A DNA stretch of 64,000 bases, from NCBI GenBank assembly GCA_947846985.1, contig CANTUZ010000001.1:35550727-35614726 (forward strand), written 5' to 3'. The stretch comes from Fratercula arctica. Lineage: Eukaryota > Chordata > Aves > Charadriiformes > Alcidae. Made by a program: the position numbers and the translations under genes. A model generated the notes under the pieces. The model was not told where the DNA came from and did not search any database. It saw nothing but the letters and a program-made list of their open reading frames with translations. Of the stretch, positions 38,568 through 50,733 are shown piece by piece; position 1 is the stretch's first letter; each line of letters begins with the position of its first letter.

Positions 38568-40393
38568 GGATCAAGTTTGTAAAAAGTTCCTTTAGGTTGC
38601 AAATATTTGAGATCTTTATGACATAATTGAGGCTTCATTCCTATTAAACTGCCCCGTTGTAAGTACACAACTCTGACAAAGAGGTTAACTAGGTGGTTTT
38701 ATATGTACCTACCAGCTGTGGCACACTACATGGGAAAATGAGAAATAACAGAATAAATGATGAAATTATCTTCAAAATCAGCTAGCAAAACAAAAATGCA
38801 GTTCTAACTAGTGAATCAAAGGCCTCTTTTGTGGCAGATAATATTCTGAAATGTAGAGAGAAAAGAAAAATGAGATTTTTCTACAGCTGGAAGCACTCCA
38901 AACTGATATATTAGGTCATTTTCAATACCTAAGTTGGATTAGTGTTTGCCATAATCCTCAGAAGAAAAAGATACTTCAGAGATATGGTAAAAGAAAAATG
39001 ACAATGAAACTTTGGGAAAAAAAGGAACAAAGCAAATCAAAATTACTAAAATGAAGCAGATATTTAACTGTCCTTTTGTCTCAGTACTGAAGTTTATCAA
39101 AACACGAGGCTGAGATGAGGAAAGAATTACAAATGGGGGATCAAATTCTTCCTATGCCTGCCTTCTCTGCTGGATATAGCACTCATTGCAGATTTAGCTT
39201 ATAAAGTTTAGGACTGCATATGAACAAAGAAAATGAATTTGGAGCAACTTGTAGGCACAGGTAGAAAGTTTTTCTGGCATCTGAAATTTTAGTGAAAGAA
39301 GAACTTTATCAGTGAATGATTTAAAATAAACAGTAAAATACTTGGAAAAAATATTTGAAGTCAAGGGCAGCAGGAAGAATAACACTGGCAGTCTGATTTT
39401 GGAATCTGACACTGTTTTTTGGACAAGTGGTTTTTCATTTTTCATATTCATTCTGATACATCAGCACAGATGAGTAGCCTGAATAACTGACATTCTGCTT
39501 CTGACCATGGCTAACACAGTAGAAAAAAATACAAGTGAACCTTACAATTTAAAATACAATTATGAATAGCAGAAAGAACATCCTTCTGTCCCCTTTTGAA
39601 TTCCAGAATGACTCTGAAATTAGTTTACACGGCTAACAAGTGATTCAAACTCAGAGATAAATCTAATGAAAATGAAAAGAGGAAAAATAGTTTAGTAAAA
39701 CAAGTTAATAAAGACAGTGATGTTCATTGGAGAGTTTATAGAAAACTGTTCAATTCCATAAAGAAAGCCCTTAAACTACTTTGCCTCTATAACTAGATTT
39801 TATGGGGCTGAGAACTGACAATAACTTAAAAAATCTGCTAGCTTTTCCAGGAGGAAGAATGAGAAAGAGAAGCTTCTTAGTTTTACTGTGGCATTTCATT
39901 TTTTATTTGTTATTTCTTGCTTGATTTAGAATTCATGTATTTTAGACTTGGAATTTTATTCTGGGCTTAAGGTGAAATTCAGCTAAACCAAGTTTGTGTA
40001 GTTTGCAGCTATAAACTTAAATCCTCTAAGAATATAACAAGAAAGGGAATTTTCTCAAATGTCATCTGAAATTGAATAAAGATATCATAAAATCTTTGGA
40101 TAAAATAGTTGATTTTTTAATGCAACTGTCGTAAGGTATTTTTTTCAAGTTTCAGTATTATTGCTTTGTAAATATCTGCTCATCAATATTTTTAATAACG
40201 TGGTTGACTTCAAATGAATAGACCATGAAAACCCTTCAGCGTAACAAGCCTTTCAGAAAGCAGAAATTCATGGCTGTAACCCATATATTCAACAGCATTA
40301 GAGAGAACCAAAGAAAGTGTGATTCCCCTCAGATAAGAAGGAGGAAGAATTGTAGAAAAGACTTAGAAAAAAAAAAAGTAAGTAAGAATTTCC

Positions 40394-40500
40394 CCTGGAA
40401 AAAGGTGAAAAGAACAAGGAATTTAATACAGACAGGACAAGACATGTAGAGTCACAGGGATGTGATAGAAGCTGCAGAAGTATAGGAAAACTCTAAGTTT
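40394..40500 (+). repeat. Unidentified direct repeat, copy A
   Basis: About 107 bp that reappear at 42025-42126 in the same orientation. Shared words include AAAGGTGAAAAGAACAAGGA, CAGACAGGA, GGGATGTGAT and GAAGCTGCAGAAG/GAAGTTGGAGAAG. There are scattered substitutions and small indels. No family is recognised. Confidence 0.75.
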
Positions 40501-40943
40501 CATGTCCTACAGTCCATCAAAAGAAACAAAAAAGTAATCCTAAAAGCAAAAAGCATGTTATTAAAAAAGGAAATGTCCTAGAAGTAGACTTAATAATGTT
40601 ATATATATTATATATAATATAATAATAAATATTCCAACTTCATAAGCATATAAGGAAAATACTCTTTGAAATGACCTAAAAATTAAGTTGGTGATTAAGT
40701 TGGTTAAGCTTTGCGGTTTTGTCGTTCGTTGTTTGGTTGTTTTTTTTTCATGAAAAGTCCTGGCTAAATCCACTAAACTGATATAGTACACTAACAAAAC
40801 TTTGGGATACTGCAGTAGGAGTATTGAACAGCAAAGGAAGCACATGGCTATTGTTACACTAGCTTGGCTGTGCAGTGATTCTATCTGTGAGAAATTTGTA
40901 TTATTTCTGTTTATATGCCAGAAAGGTTTTGATTTATAGTAAT

Positions 40944-40948
<5 letters not shown>

Positions 40949-40976
<28 letters not shown>
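40949..40976. repeat. Poly(T) run, 28 nt
   Basis: An uninterrupted T-run on the + strand, with no recognised retroposed sequence beside it. Confidence 0.9.
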
Positions 40977-40982
<6 letters not shown>

Positions 40983-42024
40983 AAGCCTGTGAGGAAAGAC
41001 AATATATATTCAACAAAGAATATATAATTAAAATATGACAATACCAGCTCACAAAAGTTTACTTGATATACAAATATACAAACAAACTTAGGTATTTAAA
41101 CTAAAGTTCTGTGAGAAACAGAAACCATATTATCACTGAAAATCCTTGGTTTATGTTAGTTGAATTTCTAGATGATCAAATGCCAGATTTAACATTACTG
41201 TCATTCACCATTTATTCAATAAAATTGGTCTATTACCCATATCAGAGCATCATATTTCATAAATATTGTGGATGATACATCTTTCCTACCTAGTACAAAA
41301 CTGTCTGATACTTGATTTCAAATACTGCCACTCTCATGGTTCTGGGCACTCACTGTTCCTCCATAACCCTGTAGTTATCAGGAATGGAATTCTGTTTTAC
41401 ATGTCAGGGAGATGCTTTTGGAATATGCAAGGCATAAACTGCAGCAATGGCAACAGTGAAGCAAAGTGGTTTGCTCTTCACTAGAAAAAAGTTCTGCTTT
41501 GGATATAGGTTGTTTTGCAAGATGGCAACTGAAAAACACTAGGGTACCTTTCAGTACTACTTAAACAATAAAAGTTGAAACAGGTTTGGTTTTGTTGTCA
41601 TTGGGTTTTTTATGTCACATGAAATAAAATTGAAACTTACACACCCAATTACAATAAAGAGTGACATTACTCTCTGAGTTAAAAATCTGTAGGTTCAAAC
41701 AAAACCTAGACTTGAACTCTCTTATTCTTGAATAGAGTTGTTCAAGTGAAGTCCCAGGTATAGACCCCATTTAGATTACTGTAGATTTAAACTTTACTTA
41801 AGACTGCAGCACTACTTCATTGTTTGAAGGTTTCAAATGCAATGGTAGGTGCTTCTGCTTCCTACATCCCACTGAAGAGTTTGTTTCATACAGTGTCTGA
41901 AGCTACTCCCTGCTGACAATAAACTTGGTAAAGTAGAGATGTCTTCTGTGAAGTTACCTGTCTTGATCTCCAGTTGACTTTATGACTGAGAAACACAGAT
42001 TAAATGAAAAGAAATAGAGATACT

Positions 42025-42126
42025 CTGGGAAAAGGTGAAAAGAACAAGGAATTTGGTACAGACAGGAGACACGTAGACTCATGGGGATGTGATGGAAGTT
42101 GGAGAAGGATAAAGAGAACTTAGAGT
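42025..42126 (+). repeat. Unidentified direct repeat, copy B
   Basis: Second copy of the segment at 40394-40500, 1.63 kb downstream in the same direction. The match begins just before GGAAAAGGTGAAAAGAACAA and fades after GAGAACTTAGAG. It could be a local duplication or two insertions of one unknown repeat. Confidence 0.75.
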
Positions 42127-45100
42127 GGCCTGTAGAAGTTCAACAAAGTGATGGCTGAAGATGAAGGAAGGGCAGGTAAATAGGAAGATGCTAGTTCACA
42201 GATGTTAATTAAATGAATAAGATATCTACTATTGGGTAGAAGCAGAGGGCAATAACCAAAGGTAAAACTGACAACTGCATACAGAGAACCATGATGCTCT
42301 TGGATAGTTTCACCTATGTGGTTACAATACGGGCCTTGATTTGATTGATAACAAACATGTTTGGTATTCACTCATTGTGAAATGCATTTTTTGATACTGT
42401 ACACGCTATTCATCTTACCTAGTTTTAGAAATCTAAGTTAGACAGTGAAGCGTCACTAAGTCATCCAATGTCCATGTACAGTAAATGAAGGAAAATAATC
42501 ATGACTGAAGTGTGATTCTTACTTTCTATTTTGGATACCTGTCTTAGGATGATACAAGTCACCTTTTGGAAGTCTCAAGAGTTTTTAAGTCTAAAATTAG
42601 GCCAGAGGAATTCTACCCAAGGAAACAAGCTGTTTAAATAGGCAAATGACATGGATAATTTAGTAACTAACTAAAACTGGGTCATATCAACTACCTTAAA
42701 CCTAAAAGTAAGGATCACTGTACCTCTTTGCTGATCAAGCTTTACTATTTAATCTGAGCCGTTGACAAAGAATTATTTCCACAGAAAGTCAGTTTGTATC
42801 TCATACTGTGTTTTCATTCTGCTGTAAACAAAGCTTTAAATATGAAGCAGTAAGTAACCCCAGGTGACCAGCTTTAAGGAGTTTAGAGGCAAGTATAGGA
42901 CTATGGGACATGGGCAGACTTATTTTCATGTCTACAAGGAATATGGGTTAAGGACTTTTAAAGTGATTTTTCCGCTCATTGACCTGAACAAGTTGAAACC
43001 CAGCTAATACTGTAAAAGTGATATGACTACCAGTTTTGTAGACCAGTATAAACAAAGTCAGAAGAATAATTATGCTTCCAGAAAAGACTCAAAAAAGATA
43101 TAATTTTATTTGCATCTTTCAACCCTAGATACTGATGTGAACAAAAAATTGATGTGCCATTTCTAGTGGCAATGACATTCCAGTCCAAGGTCAGGTCTCT
43201 TGAGCTATTTGGCATTTACTATTGTTCTCCTTGAGCCTCAGAGCATGGCTATGTCAGCAATGGGATCAAATCTGTACTTGCTATATCTGTAAGCTCCCCA
43301 AAGATCTTACATGGAGAAGTAGCCATGCGCTGTCTTGGCTGGAAATGCATTTTCTGATAATGCAAAACCTTGAAAAGGTTTGTGGGGAAGAAGCAAAGAC
43401 AGGGAGAACAAAGGCACTGCAGAGGAACAGTCCTTCCTATCTTTTACTATCACAACCTCACTTGCAAGAAGAATGCTTATCCTATCTCAATGAGCTGTGC
43501 AGCAGTAATGCTTGGCTTCGCAGTCAATGTTTCACTCTCATGGCAGTGTTACTGCTATTAGATTACTGCAAGTTTATACTGAAGATTCCTGAAGATTCTG
43601 GGAGGAGTTGTTGTTTTTTGTTTTGTTGTTGTCATTTTTGTTGTTTTTTCTGTTTCTTCCATTTTAAAATTCTTTCATGGTTGTAGTGCAAGAATAAGAA
43701 AAAGCAAAAATTTTGTTCCCTACAAGACAAGTTACAAAACCAGTACTCTAACAGTAAAAAATAAGTGTAGGGGGTTACTAACCACTGACAATTACTGTAT
43801 AATCCTCTGCTTATACTAGAACAACTTTGAAAAAAATGATAAAAGTGCATTCATTGACTCTCTACTCCTATAAAGGAAGCAGAAAACTGAAGCAAGTAAA
43901 AAATGGAAATCCTTTTTGTTTCTTGTACCTGGTTTGTGTAGGAAAAGAAGAAATTTACATTATATGGAAGAGCAGCATGTGTTTTTACTGTATGGAAATC
44001 CTTACTTAAAGGAAATTTTTCCATGTGGAAACATGGTTGCAGCAATATTGGCAAGGTCAGTGTCAGGTTGGATTTTCTGCTATACAAGTATCACTCAGGC
44101 AAATTAGTTCTGCCATAGGGGCTGGCCTAACCTGGACACCTCGTTTTCTGAAACACTTTCCTTCCTGAATCAGCATTTCTTTTGTTCAAAGGGCACATCC
44201 CATCTGTTCAACAGCATGGCAGTTGAACAATTTGTATAGCGGTATTGGGAGAATTCATCTAAGGGAGGGGACCTAAGTTCCTGTTTGCACTTCCTTGTTT
44301 TTCTCAGATAATTTTAGTGAAAATAAGTTTTCAAGAAACCAAATCTGAGACTTCTACTTTCTTTAGGTTCAGTTGGCCTGCATTTAGCCAAATAGGTCAG
44401 TGAACATTCCATACAGTGAAGAAAAGAGCCTCTTTTCTGAGTAGTAGCTGCTACTGTGCTTCATGCAGGGCTCCCTGACCATAAGGTTTATTACGTTTTT
44501 TGCACTAAGCTTGGTACAATTACATATAGCATGGTTCCAGTCCCGGTGTGCATCCTCGACACAAAACACACTTAGTCCACTGCATCATCCTTGTGTTGTG
44601 TCCTTGGGGAGAAAAGAGAGACAACTGGAGAATCTGAAGGAAGAAATGTAGTTGAAGGACTGTTCATTACAGGTTTTTCCAGGCAGCTAATCTTATTGGG
44701 TATTCACCATACTGTGAATAATAACGTGCTCTGAAACCAAGTTTCTGGTTCTTTCTTAACATAACTATTTATAACCTAGTTGTAGATGATATATGATTAG
44801 TAACCTGTTCACAGTGTCTGGCTTCACAATTCTTTCCTCTTGTGTTCTATTCTCTTTCCAATAAAAATCTGTGCAGTTTCCTATAGGTACATCTCATTCA
44901 CTTTAAAATTCTGTCCTTTTCCCAGAAGTTGAAACAAACTTTTAAAGCAGTTTTTAAGCCCACTGTGTTTCTAAAAGGCTGACAAAGACTTGCTACTACA
45001 TTTGTCCTTCCAATTAATAGTTAACTTTTTCTATGAATTACAGCTCTGTGAAGAAAGATGAGTAGATTTAGTGCATGTTTCTTATTGAGTTGTTCACAGA

Positions 45101-45476
45101 ACTCCTTTCAAAGTTCCTTTTGCCATTCCTGTCCATCTGGTAATAAAGTATATAAGGATTTATGCTTGCTTTCTTGAATATCTTGGACTGGTTTAACTTT
45201 GTCTTAACTGTAGCCTAAGCTCTCACTGTCAGTGTACTGCCTAGCAGTCGCTTCCTTTGAAATAGATTTTGTTCTTCCATGTCTGCTAAGAATGAACATC
45301 AAACGTGTGGTGGTGGTCAGCATACTAAAATTGTCACGGTGCCAGCACAGACATTTTTTCTCATCTGCAAACACAGTCCACTTTTATTTTCCTATGCATA
45401 CGAACACAGGTAGCCTCCTTTCTCTTTTAAAGAGATCCTGACTTTGTGTACTGTCAGAAAGAAGCTGTTATAGGAA

Positions 45477-45860
45477 AGGCAGGCTGTAGGCAAGAAACTA
45501 GGGTGGCAATGTAGTTGGAGGTGGGACAGCCAGGCCTATCCCAATGCCCCAGCCAGGAGCAGGCAGCCAGGGGGAACCCATTCACCAGAGGCAGCCCCAG
45601 AACCCAAGCTTTGAGCGGCCCCCTGGGCACGGGGACAGGCCAAAAACAGTCTGGCATGTGGTCCCACAGGTCGACCCAGCCTGAGGCCAGGCAGAGCTGG
45701 GCTGTGGGGAGCTGACAACCAGCCCTGTGGTGGTGTCACTGGGGCAGGGACTGATGACCTCAGGTGGATGACGAGGGGTCTTGGGCAGGGTAGGGGAGAG
45801 ACCCAGGGGGGCGGGCAAGGACAATCAGGCCCATCATTGCCCCCAGGGCCATGACAACTT
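45477..45860. other. GC-rich block of unknown origin
   Basis: About 380 bp that are strikingly G/C-rich compared with all neighbouring DNA. It has runs such as CAGGGGGAACCC, GGCCCCCTGGGCACGGGGAC and GACCCAGGGGGGCGGGC. Open frames exist on both strands (for example 45536-46006 minus and 45515-45715 plus) but they are Pro/Gly/Ala-rich and resemble no protein I know. High GC removes stop codons, so openness is weak evidence. It could be part of an unrecognised LTR or other transposon, or a displaced GC-rich exon or regulatory block. Confidence 0.5.
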
Positions 45861-45930
45861 ATTCTGTATTGAAAAAAAAAAATTATATTCAACACACCTC
45901 TTGATAATAATGTTCTTTTTTTTGTCTGAC

Positions 45931-46020
45931 AGGGCTCTAGGAGGCCCTGCCTAAGCAGAGGGATTGGACCAGATGATCTCCAGAGATCCCTTCCAACCTC
46001 AGCCACTTAGTAATTCTCTG
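45931..46020 (+). mobile_element. CR1 3' end fragment (short)
   Basis: About 90 bp with the hallmark of a CR1 3' UTR: CTAAGCAGAGGGATTGGACC, then AGATGATCTCCAGAGATCCC, TTCCAACCTCAGCC and a degenerate octamer tail (TAATTCTCTGAT). The body upstream is missing. It follows the GC-rich block after about 70 bp of AT-rich sequence. Confidence 0.8.
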
Positions 46021-49000
46021 ATGCTGATGTTGCTGTCTTCATAATGAAAACCTGGTTAATAATCTAAAAAAATTTGGCTCTATCTGGTCATTCTGGTGAT
46101 CTAAGGAACAGACATCCTATTCTTTATGGCCAAACAACAATTCACAAAAAAAACGAAAAGGAAAAAAGATATTTGCAGTTGTAGCACTTTCAATCTTCAG
46201 GCCCAACAGCAACAAGTTACAGTGCTGTTTATGGAAAAAAACAATTTGTCTTCATCGTTTGGTGGCTTCGACTAATCTGAAGTTTTGCTGGGCCACCAAT
46301 AACTGACCTCCTTAATTTCAAAGTTGTCTGAGGTAGTGCACTCAGAGATATTTCTAAACCAGGAAAGTCCTTGTATATACAAACTTTGTATAGAATAGCT
46401 GGTCAGAGCCTAGCAGAGAGAAAGGGCAGATTTATGTTGCCTAAAATGAAATGTCGATTGAAGTTACCTGTACAGTTTTGTCAGGCTACTATCAGGAAAC
46501 TTCTAATTGTACATATTTGAGGTACAGGTTAGAAACAACCAAAATGGAAGTTATGAGCAATATACACTTTGTTCTTGACCTCTGGAAAATTAATTGTAAT
46601 TTTTTGCAATTTATCACCAATAACGTAAAACCGAAACTGCAATTTTTGCATGTGAACTTCAGATTTTATATTCAAATCTAATTTGTTAATTTTCTAAGTT
46701 AATACTTGATTTTGGTGACAATTACTTGCTTTCTATTTTTATTTTTATATGAATTTTTGAACTAGCAAGAATTCTTCACTACAGGAATGTAAAATATTTT
46801 AACATGGACAAAGTATAACTAAAAAGTGGAAAAGTATCTGCAGAATCATATTTCCAGAGTGCAGGTCATTGAGGGCTAACTATTAAAGATTTGGTTAAAA
46901 CAAAAATTGCAATATATGACAGTAACCTTTTTTGTTGTAATCAAGGACATGAAATTAGAAAGCACCTTCTCGCAGAGAGCAATATCTTAGTCATTGACAA
47001 AATACTGTTGACTACTCCTATGTCATGTTTTCTTTCAGGAGATGACACAACAAAGCATGAAGTATAACTCTGAAAGCATTTAGTTAGGATAGCTGTTTGA
47101 GAAAGGGAATTGGGCTGAGAAAAGTGGGAAGTAAAAAGTCAGGGGACAAAATAAGGAAGGAAGAACGTGGAGGAACCATCTGAAAACAAACAAACAAACA
47201 AACAAACAAACAAACAAATGGTATTTGGCCAGACAGTAGACAATAATGTGAGCAGGAGAAAAATCAAGGTGTGTACATACTGAGAGAAAAATGTAAAATT
47301 ATAACCAGTGTATTTTGGAAATTTTTTAACTTTGATAAAGTATGACATTAAATTACATTTAAGAATGCCTTCTTCCAGCAGAAGACAGGCCTTGGATAAC
47401 TGTATTTGCTGATCACTCACAGGGAATGTTGTTTTTTTTTTTTTTTATTTCTTTTCCCCAAGATCAACTTGACTAGCCGCGTATGTGCAGTCATTTTATG
47501 CAAATTCAGCTGAAAACAGTTTTAGGCCATAAAATGCAATGCTTAATGAAGAAAATTTAAGTATGAGAGCCCTTGGTTATGAGTTTGTGGATTTTATTGA
47601 ATAAATAATTTCAGAAGGGAAACCATGAAAATGTATCCAGCTTTGATCATTACAGATAAGGATAATTTGCTATATTTGTAGGAAAGATTTTTTTTAATGT
47701 TTGATGGCAGGTTTCACTTTAGAATCTATGGAATCTGAAAAATGCTGAGATCTAGAGATGGGTTTAATGCTTCTGCCTGATGAAATACATTAACCACAAT
47801 CATAAATGTCGCCATTTATGTGGCTTAAATTTTACCATCTGTCTGCTTTTCATGTTGTCTGTGGGTCATATCTAGCCTCTCTAAAGCAAAAGGATTCTTG
47901 ATAATATCACCAGTTAACCCAGTAACACTTCCTGCAGATGATTCCCCTGTGGAATTAGGGAAGAGCCCAAGGACTAGGGGAAATACTGTGACCCAAAAGG
48001 CAGAATGTTTCTCCAAGAAAGAATCCTTTTGCTAGACCTCACAATTCTTTTGATGGTGTGACTCCTATAAGATCTGTTATATAACGAATTTAGTTTGAGC
48101 GTCAGGAACATTATTCCTATGTAAGTTATTTTTAGCAGCATTTGTTTCTGCTGGACTCTACCAGTGTGGAAAAAAATCATCATCCCCTTTGTCACCAATT
48201 TATCCTTCTGAAACCAAAGTTATTCCGTGTCCAGGGTTGCAAAACAAATTCTGGAGAACTAAGGGCAACACAGTTGAATCATAAACCTCACTACATTAAA
48301 CAAAAAACACAGAAAACCCAACTCATGATGTGCAGAGTTCTTGAACAGAGAACCTGCTTGGCTAAATATCTTCTATACCTGCCTTCCTCTTTCCTTCTGT
48401 TGTCTTTCTCCCTCTTATGCTGCTGGTAGGCTGAATAGATTTCTGACCCTGAAATATGGGTACACTACAATGTTATGTTTGACTATGAATCTAATTTCTG
48501 CCCTTTTTAACTCATGCCTCACCCATCTACCTGGCTGTGTAAGATTGAGAGAGAGCAATATATTTGAACTCAATTTAAAAATATTAGTAAGTTATCTGAG
48601 AGTGTTGAAAGACTGAATCAAATGTTGTAGTTCTATCTTATTGTACACCGCTTAAAGGAAAAGTCAGCTTTCATGGGCAGCCTTCTCATATCTCAGCTCA
48701 CAAACGCTTGAGTTTAAACTGCAGATTCACCCAGCCTTATAGAATTAAGAAATGCTTACATATAGAAATGAAAAACAACTACCATTTCTTTTAATCCTTG
48801 CAAAATCAGTGAAAAAAAAAAAAAATATTTGTAATGATTCCAGAGTATTTGTATGCATGATATAACAAGATAAGATGAATTAGATTAGTATAAACAGATC
48901 AAAATTTACATGTGATAAATCTAAGACAATAAACTTTCGGATTACATTGCACGTTACCTACAAAAGATAACAGTTAAGGGTGGGTAAAACAAATAATCAA

Positions 49001-50155
49001 GTCTGAATGTGAGAAACAATGCATGACTACTTTAGAACACATAGGAGTTTATACCTTTGCCTAGTGTTGCGCCCATGGGCTATAGCCAGTCCTTGGTTAT
49101 GACTTTTGCTGGCATAATGTATAATGTGTTAGAGCACAACAGAGAAACTAAATTCACTTTTACTATCCTTTCTCTGCTTCATCATTTTCAAAACTCAAGG
49201 TAACAGCCATACATAAGTGCCTATTCAGTGGGCATCTAACAGGGCATGAACTGAAGTAGACATAGTCTGGTTACCACCCTAGAAACTGACTGACTTCCCA
49301 AATGGACTTTATGACAGCCAAGACAAATTAAAATTCCATAGCATAGTAGTGGGAAGGAGTAGAGAAAAAGCTTCTGACTTTGTGATCCAAGCTGTTTTTG
49401 TTAAAAAATGACCTTATAACTTGTACAGTACACTGCTAACCACCTGTGTCTGTCGTAAGATTAATGCCTATTCTGAAGCCAGCAAAATATTTATTTCCAG
49501 AGAAAATAAATCAAATCAAGCATAATTAGAATAAAACAACAGTAACAGCAAAAGAAGTGTATAGTTCCTTTGAGAAGAGGAAGATTACCAATTACTTGAC
49601 AAGCTACCTTAATGAAACATTTCAAAAATAGGTACATAAAAGCCAGGAAATGAAGAAGTCAAGTCAGCCATATGAGCATAAAGCATGGTTACATATATTA
49701 ACAGGAAAGATGTTGCTTCTTAATTAGTTAGAATATCAAAAAATATACTTATTGGTTATAGTAGACTTAAAATACATAAAGGTATAGCTTTTAAAGAATA
49801 AACTTCTTTGAGAGAAACCATATATCTTAAATCCTCCAAAAGATTGTTACCAGGACTTTCGCAATAATATTTACTTATATCTTTATTGCAATGTACTTTA
49901 TTTTCCTCATCTAACTTTCCAGTTCGTGTCAACCAAGAAAGGTCCAAGTTACATTTTACAAATAGATAATTTTGTTCATTCGTTAAATATTCTGCAATAA
50001 AATTAGTAAACAATGTGGCTATTCTGTATAAGCCATGGACACACCATTCTTGATATAAAAAAAAATAAAAAAAACCAAACCAAAGTACAAGTCAGTAAGT
50101 TTTCTGGCATTAAATTTTTCAAATTTATTTTCCTTTCAAAATAAGAGATTCTGTG
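46021..50155. other. AT-rich noncoding stretch, no gene seen
   Basis: No gene or transposon recognised. Contains a (CAAA)n microsatellite at 47183-47218, a T-run near 47431-47446 and an A-run near 48811-48824. Frames are short and random in appearance. Confidence 0.55.
47183..47218. repeat. (CAAA)n microsatellite
   Basis: About nine tandem copies of CAAA on the + strand, nearly perfect. It is too short-period and uniform to be anything but a microsatellite. Confidence 0.95.
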
Positions 50156-50733
50156 TGTCATGGTTTAGCCCCAGCTGGCAACTAGGACCATGAAGCCACT
50201 TGCTCACTTCCCCCAGTTGGAATGGGGAAGAGAAGCAGAAGAGTAAAAGAGAGAAAACTCGTGGATTGAGATAAAGACAGTTTAATAGGTAAAGCAAAAG
50301 CTGCAAATGCAAGCAAAGCAAAACAAGGAATTCATTCACCACTTCCCATTGACAGGCAGGTGTTCAGCCACCTCCAGGAAACCAGAGCTCCATCATGCAT
50401 AATGGTTACTTGGGAAGACAAATGCCATCACTCTGAATGTTTCCCCTTTTCTTCTTTTTCCCCCAACTTTATATACTGCGCATGACCTCATATGGCATGG
50501 AATTTTCCTTTGGTCAGCTGAGGTCAGCTGTTCCGGCTGTGTCCCCTCCCAACTTCTTATGCATGCCCAGCCTACCTGGTGGCGGGGCAATAGGAGGAGC
50601 AGAAAAGGCCTTCACTGCTTGTCAACAACCAAAATCACCAGTGCATTATCAACACTGTTTCCCATCCCAAACCCAAAAGATAGCACTATACCAGCTGCTA
50701 GTAAGAAAATGACACTGTAAGAAAACCATGACA
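50156..50733 (-). mobile_element. Solo LTR of an avian endogenous retrovirus (ERVL-like), copy 3
   Basis: A 578-bp LTR of the same family as 6904-7480 and 36140-36735, in the opposite orientation. Read on the minus strand it starts TGTCATGG at 50733 and ends CCATGACA at 50156. A TATA box (reverse complement of TTTATATA, 50468-50475) and the poly(A) signal (TTTAAT on the + strand, 50281-50286) lie at the expected offsets. The flanks CTGTG (50151-50155) and CTGTA (50734-50738) fit a 5-bp target duplication with one mismatch. No retroviral genes are adjacent. Confidence 0.87.

Larger units (their letters stand above)
38568..45476. other. AT-rich noncoding stretch containing one duplicated segment
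   Basis: No gene recognised. The only internal structure seen is the pair of similar segments at 40394-40500 and 42025-42126 (listed separately), an AT-rich run at 40595-40630, and a 28-nt T-run at 40949-40976. A frame of 154 codons at 43222-43686 ends in a Cys/Phe-rich run made by TTGTTG-type low-complexity DNA and has no family resemblance. Confidence 0.55.

Noticed and set aside
43222..43686. 154-codon open frame on the + strand
   Set aside because: No recognisable domain; the C-terminal third is Cys/Phe-rich because it reads through TTGTTG-type low-complexity DNA. Likely chance.
45536..46006. 156-codon open frame on the minus strand over the GC-rich block
   Set aside because: It starts inside a CR1 tail, crosses unrelated AT-rich DNA and then reads GC-rich sequence where stops are rare. 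No family resemblance.
47183..47218. Regularly spaced repeats as a possible CRISPR array
   Set aside because: Period is 4 bp with no spacers; it is a (CAAA)n microsatellite.
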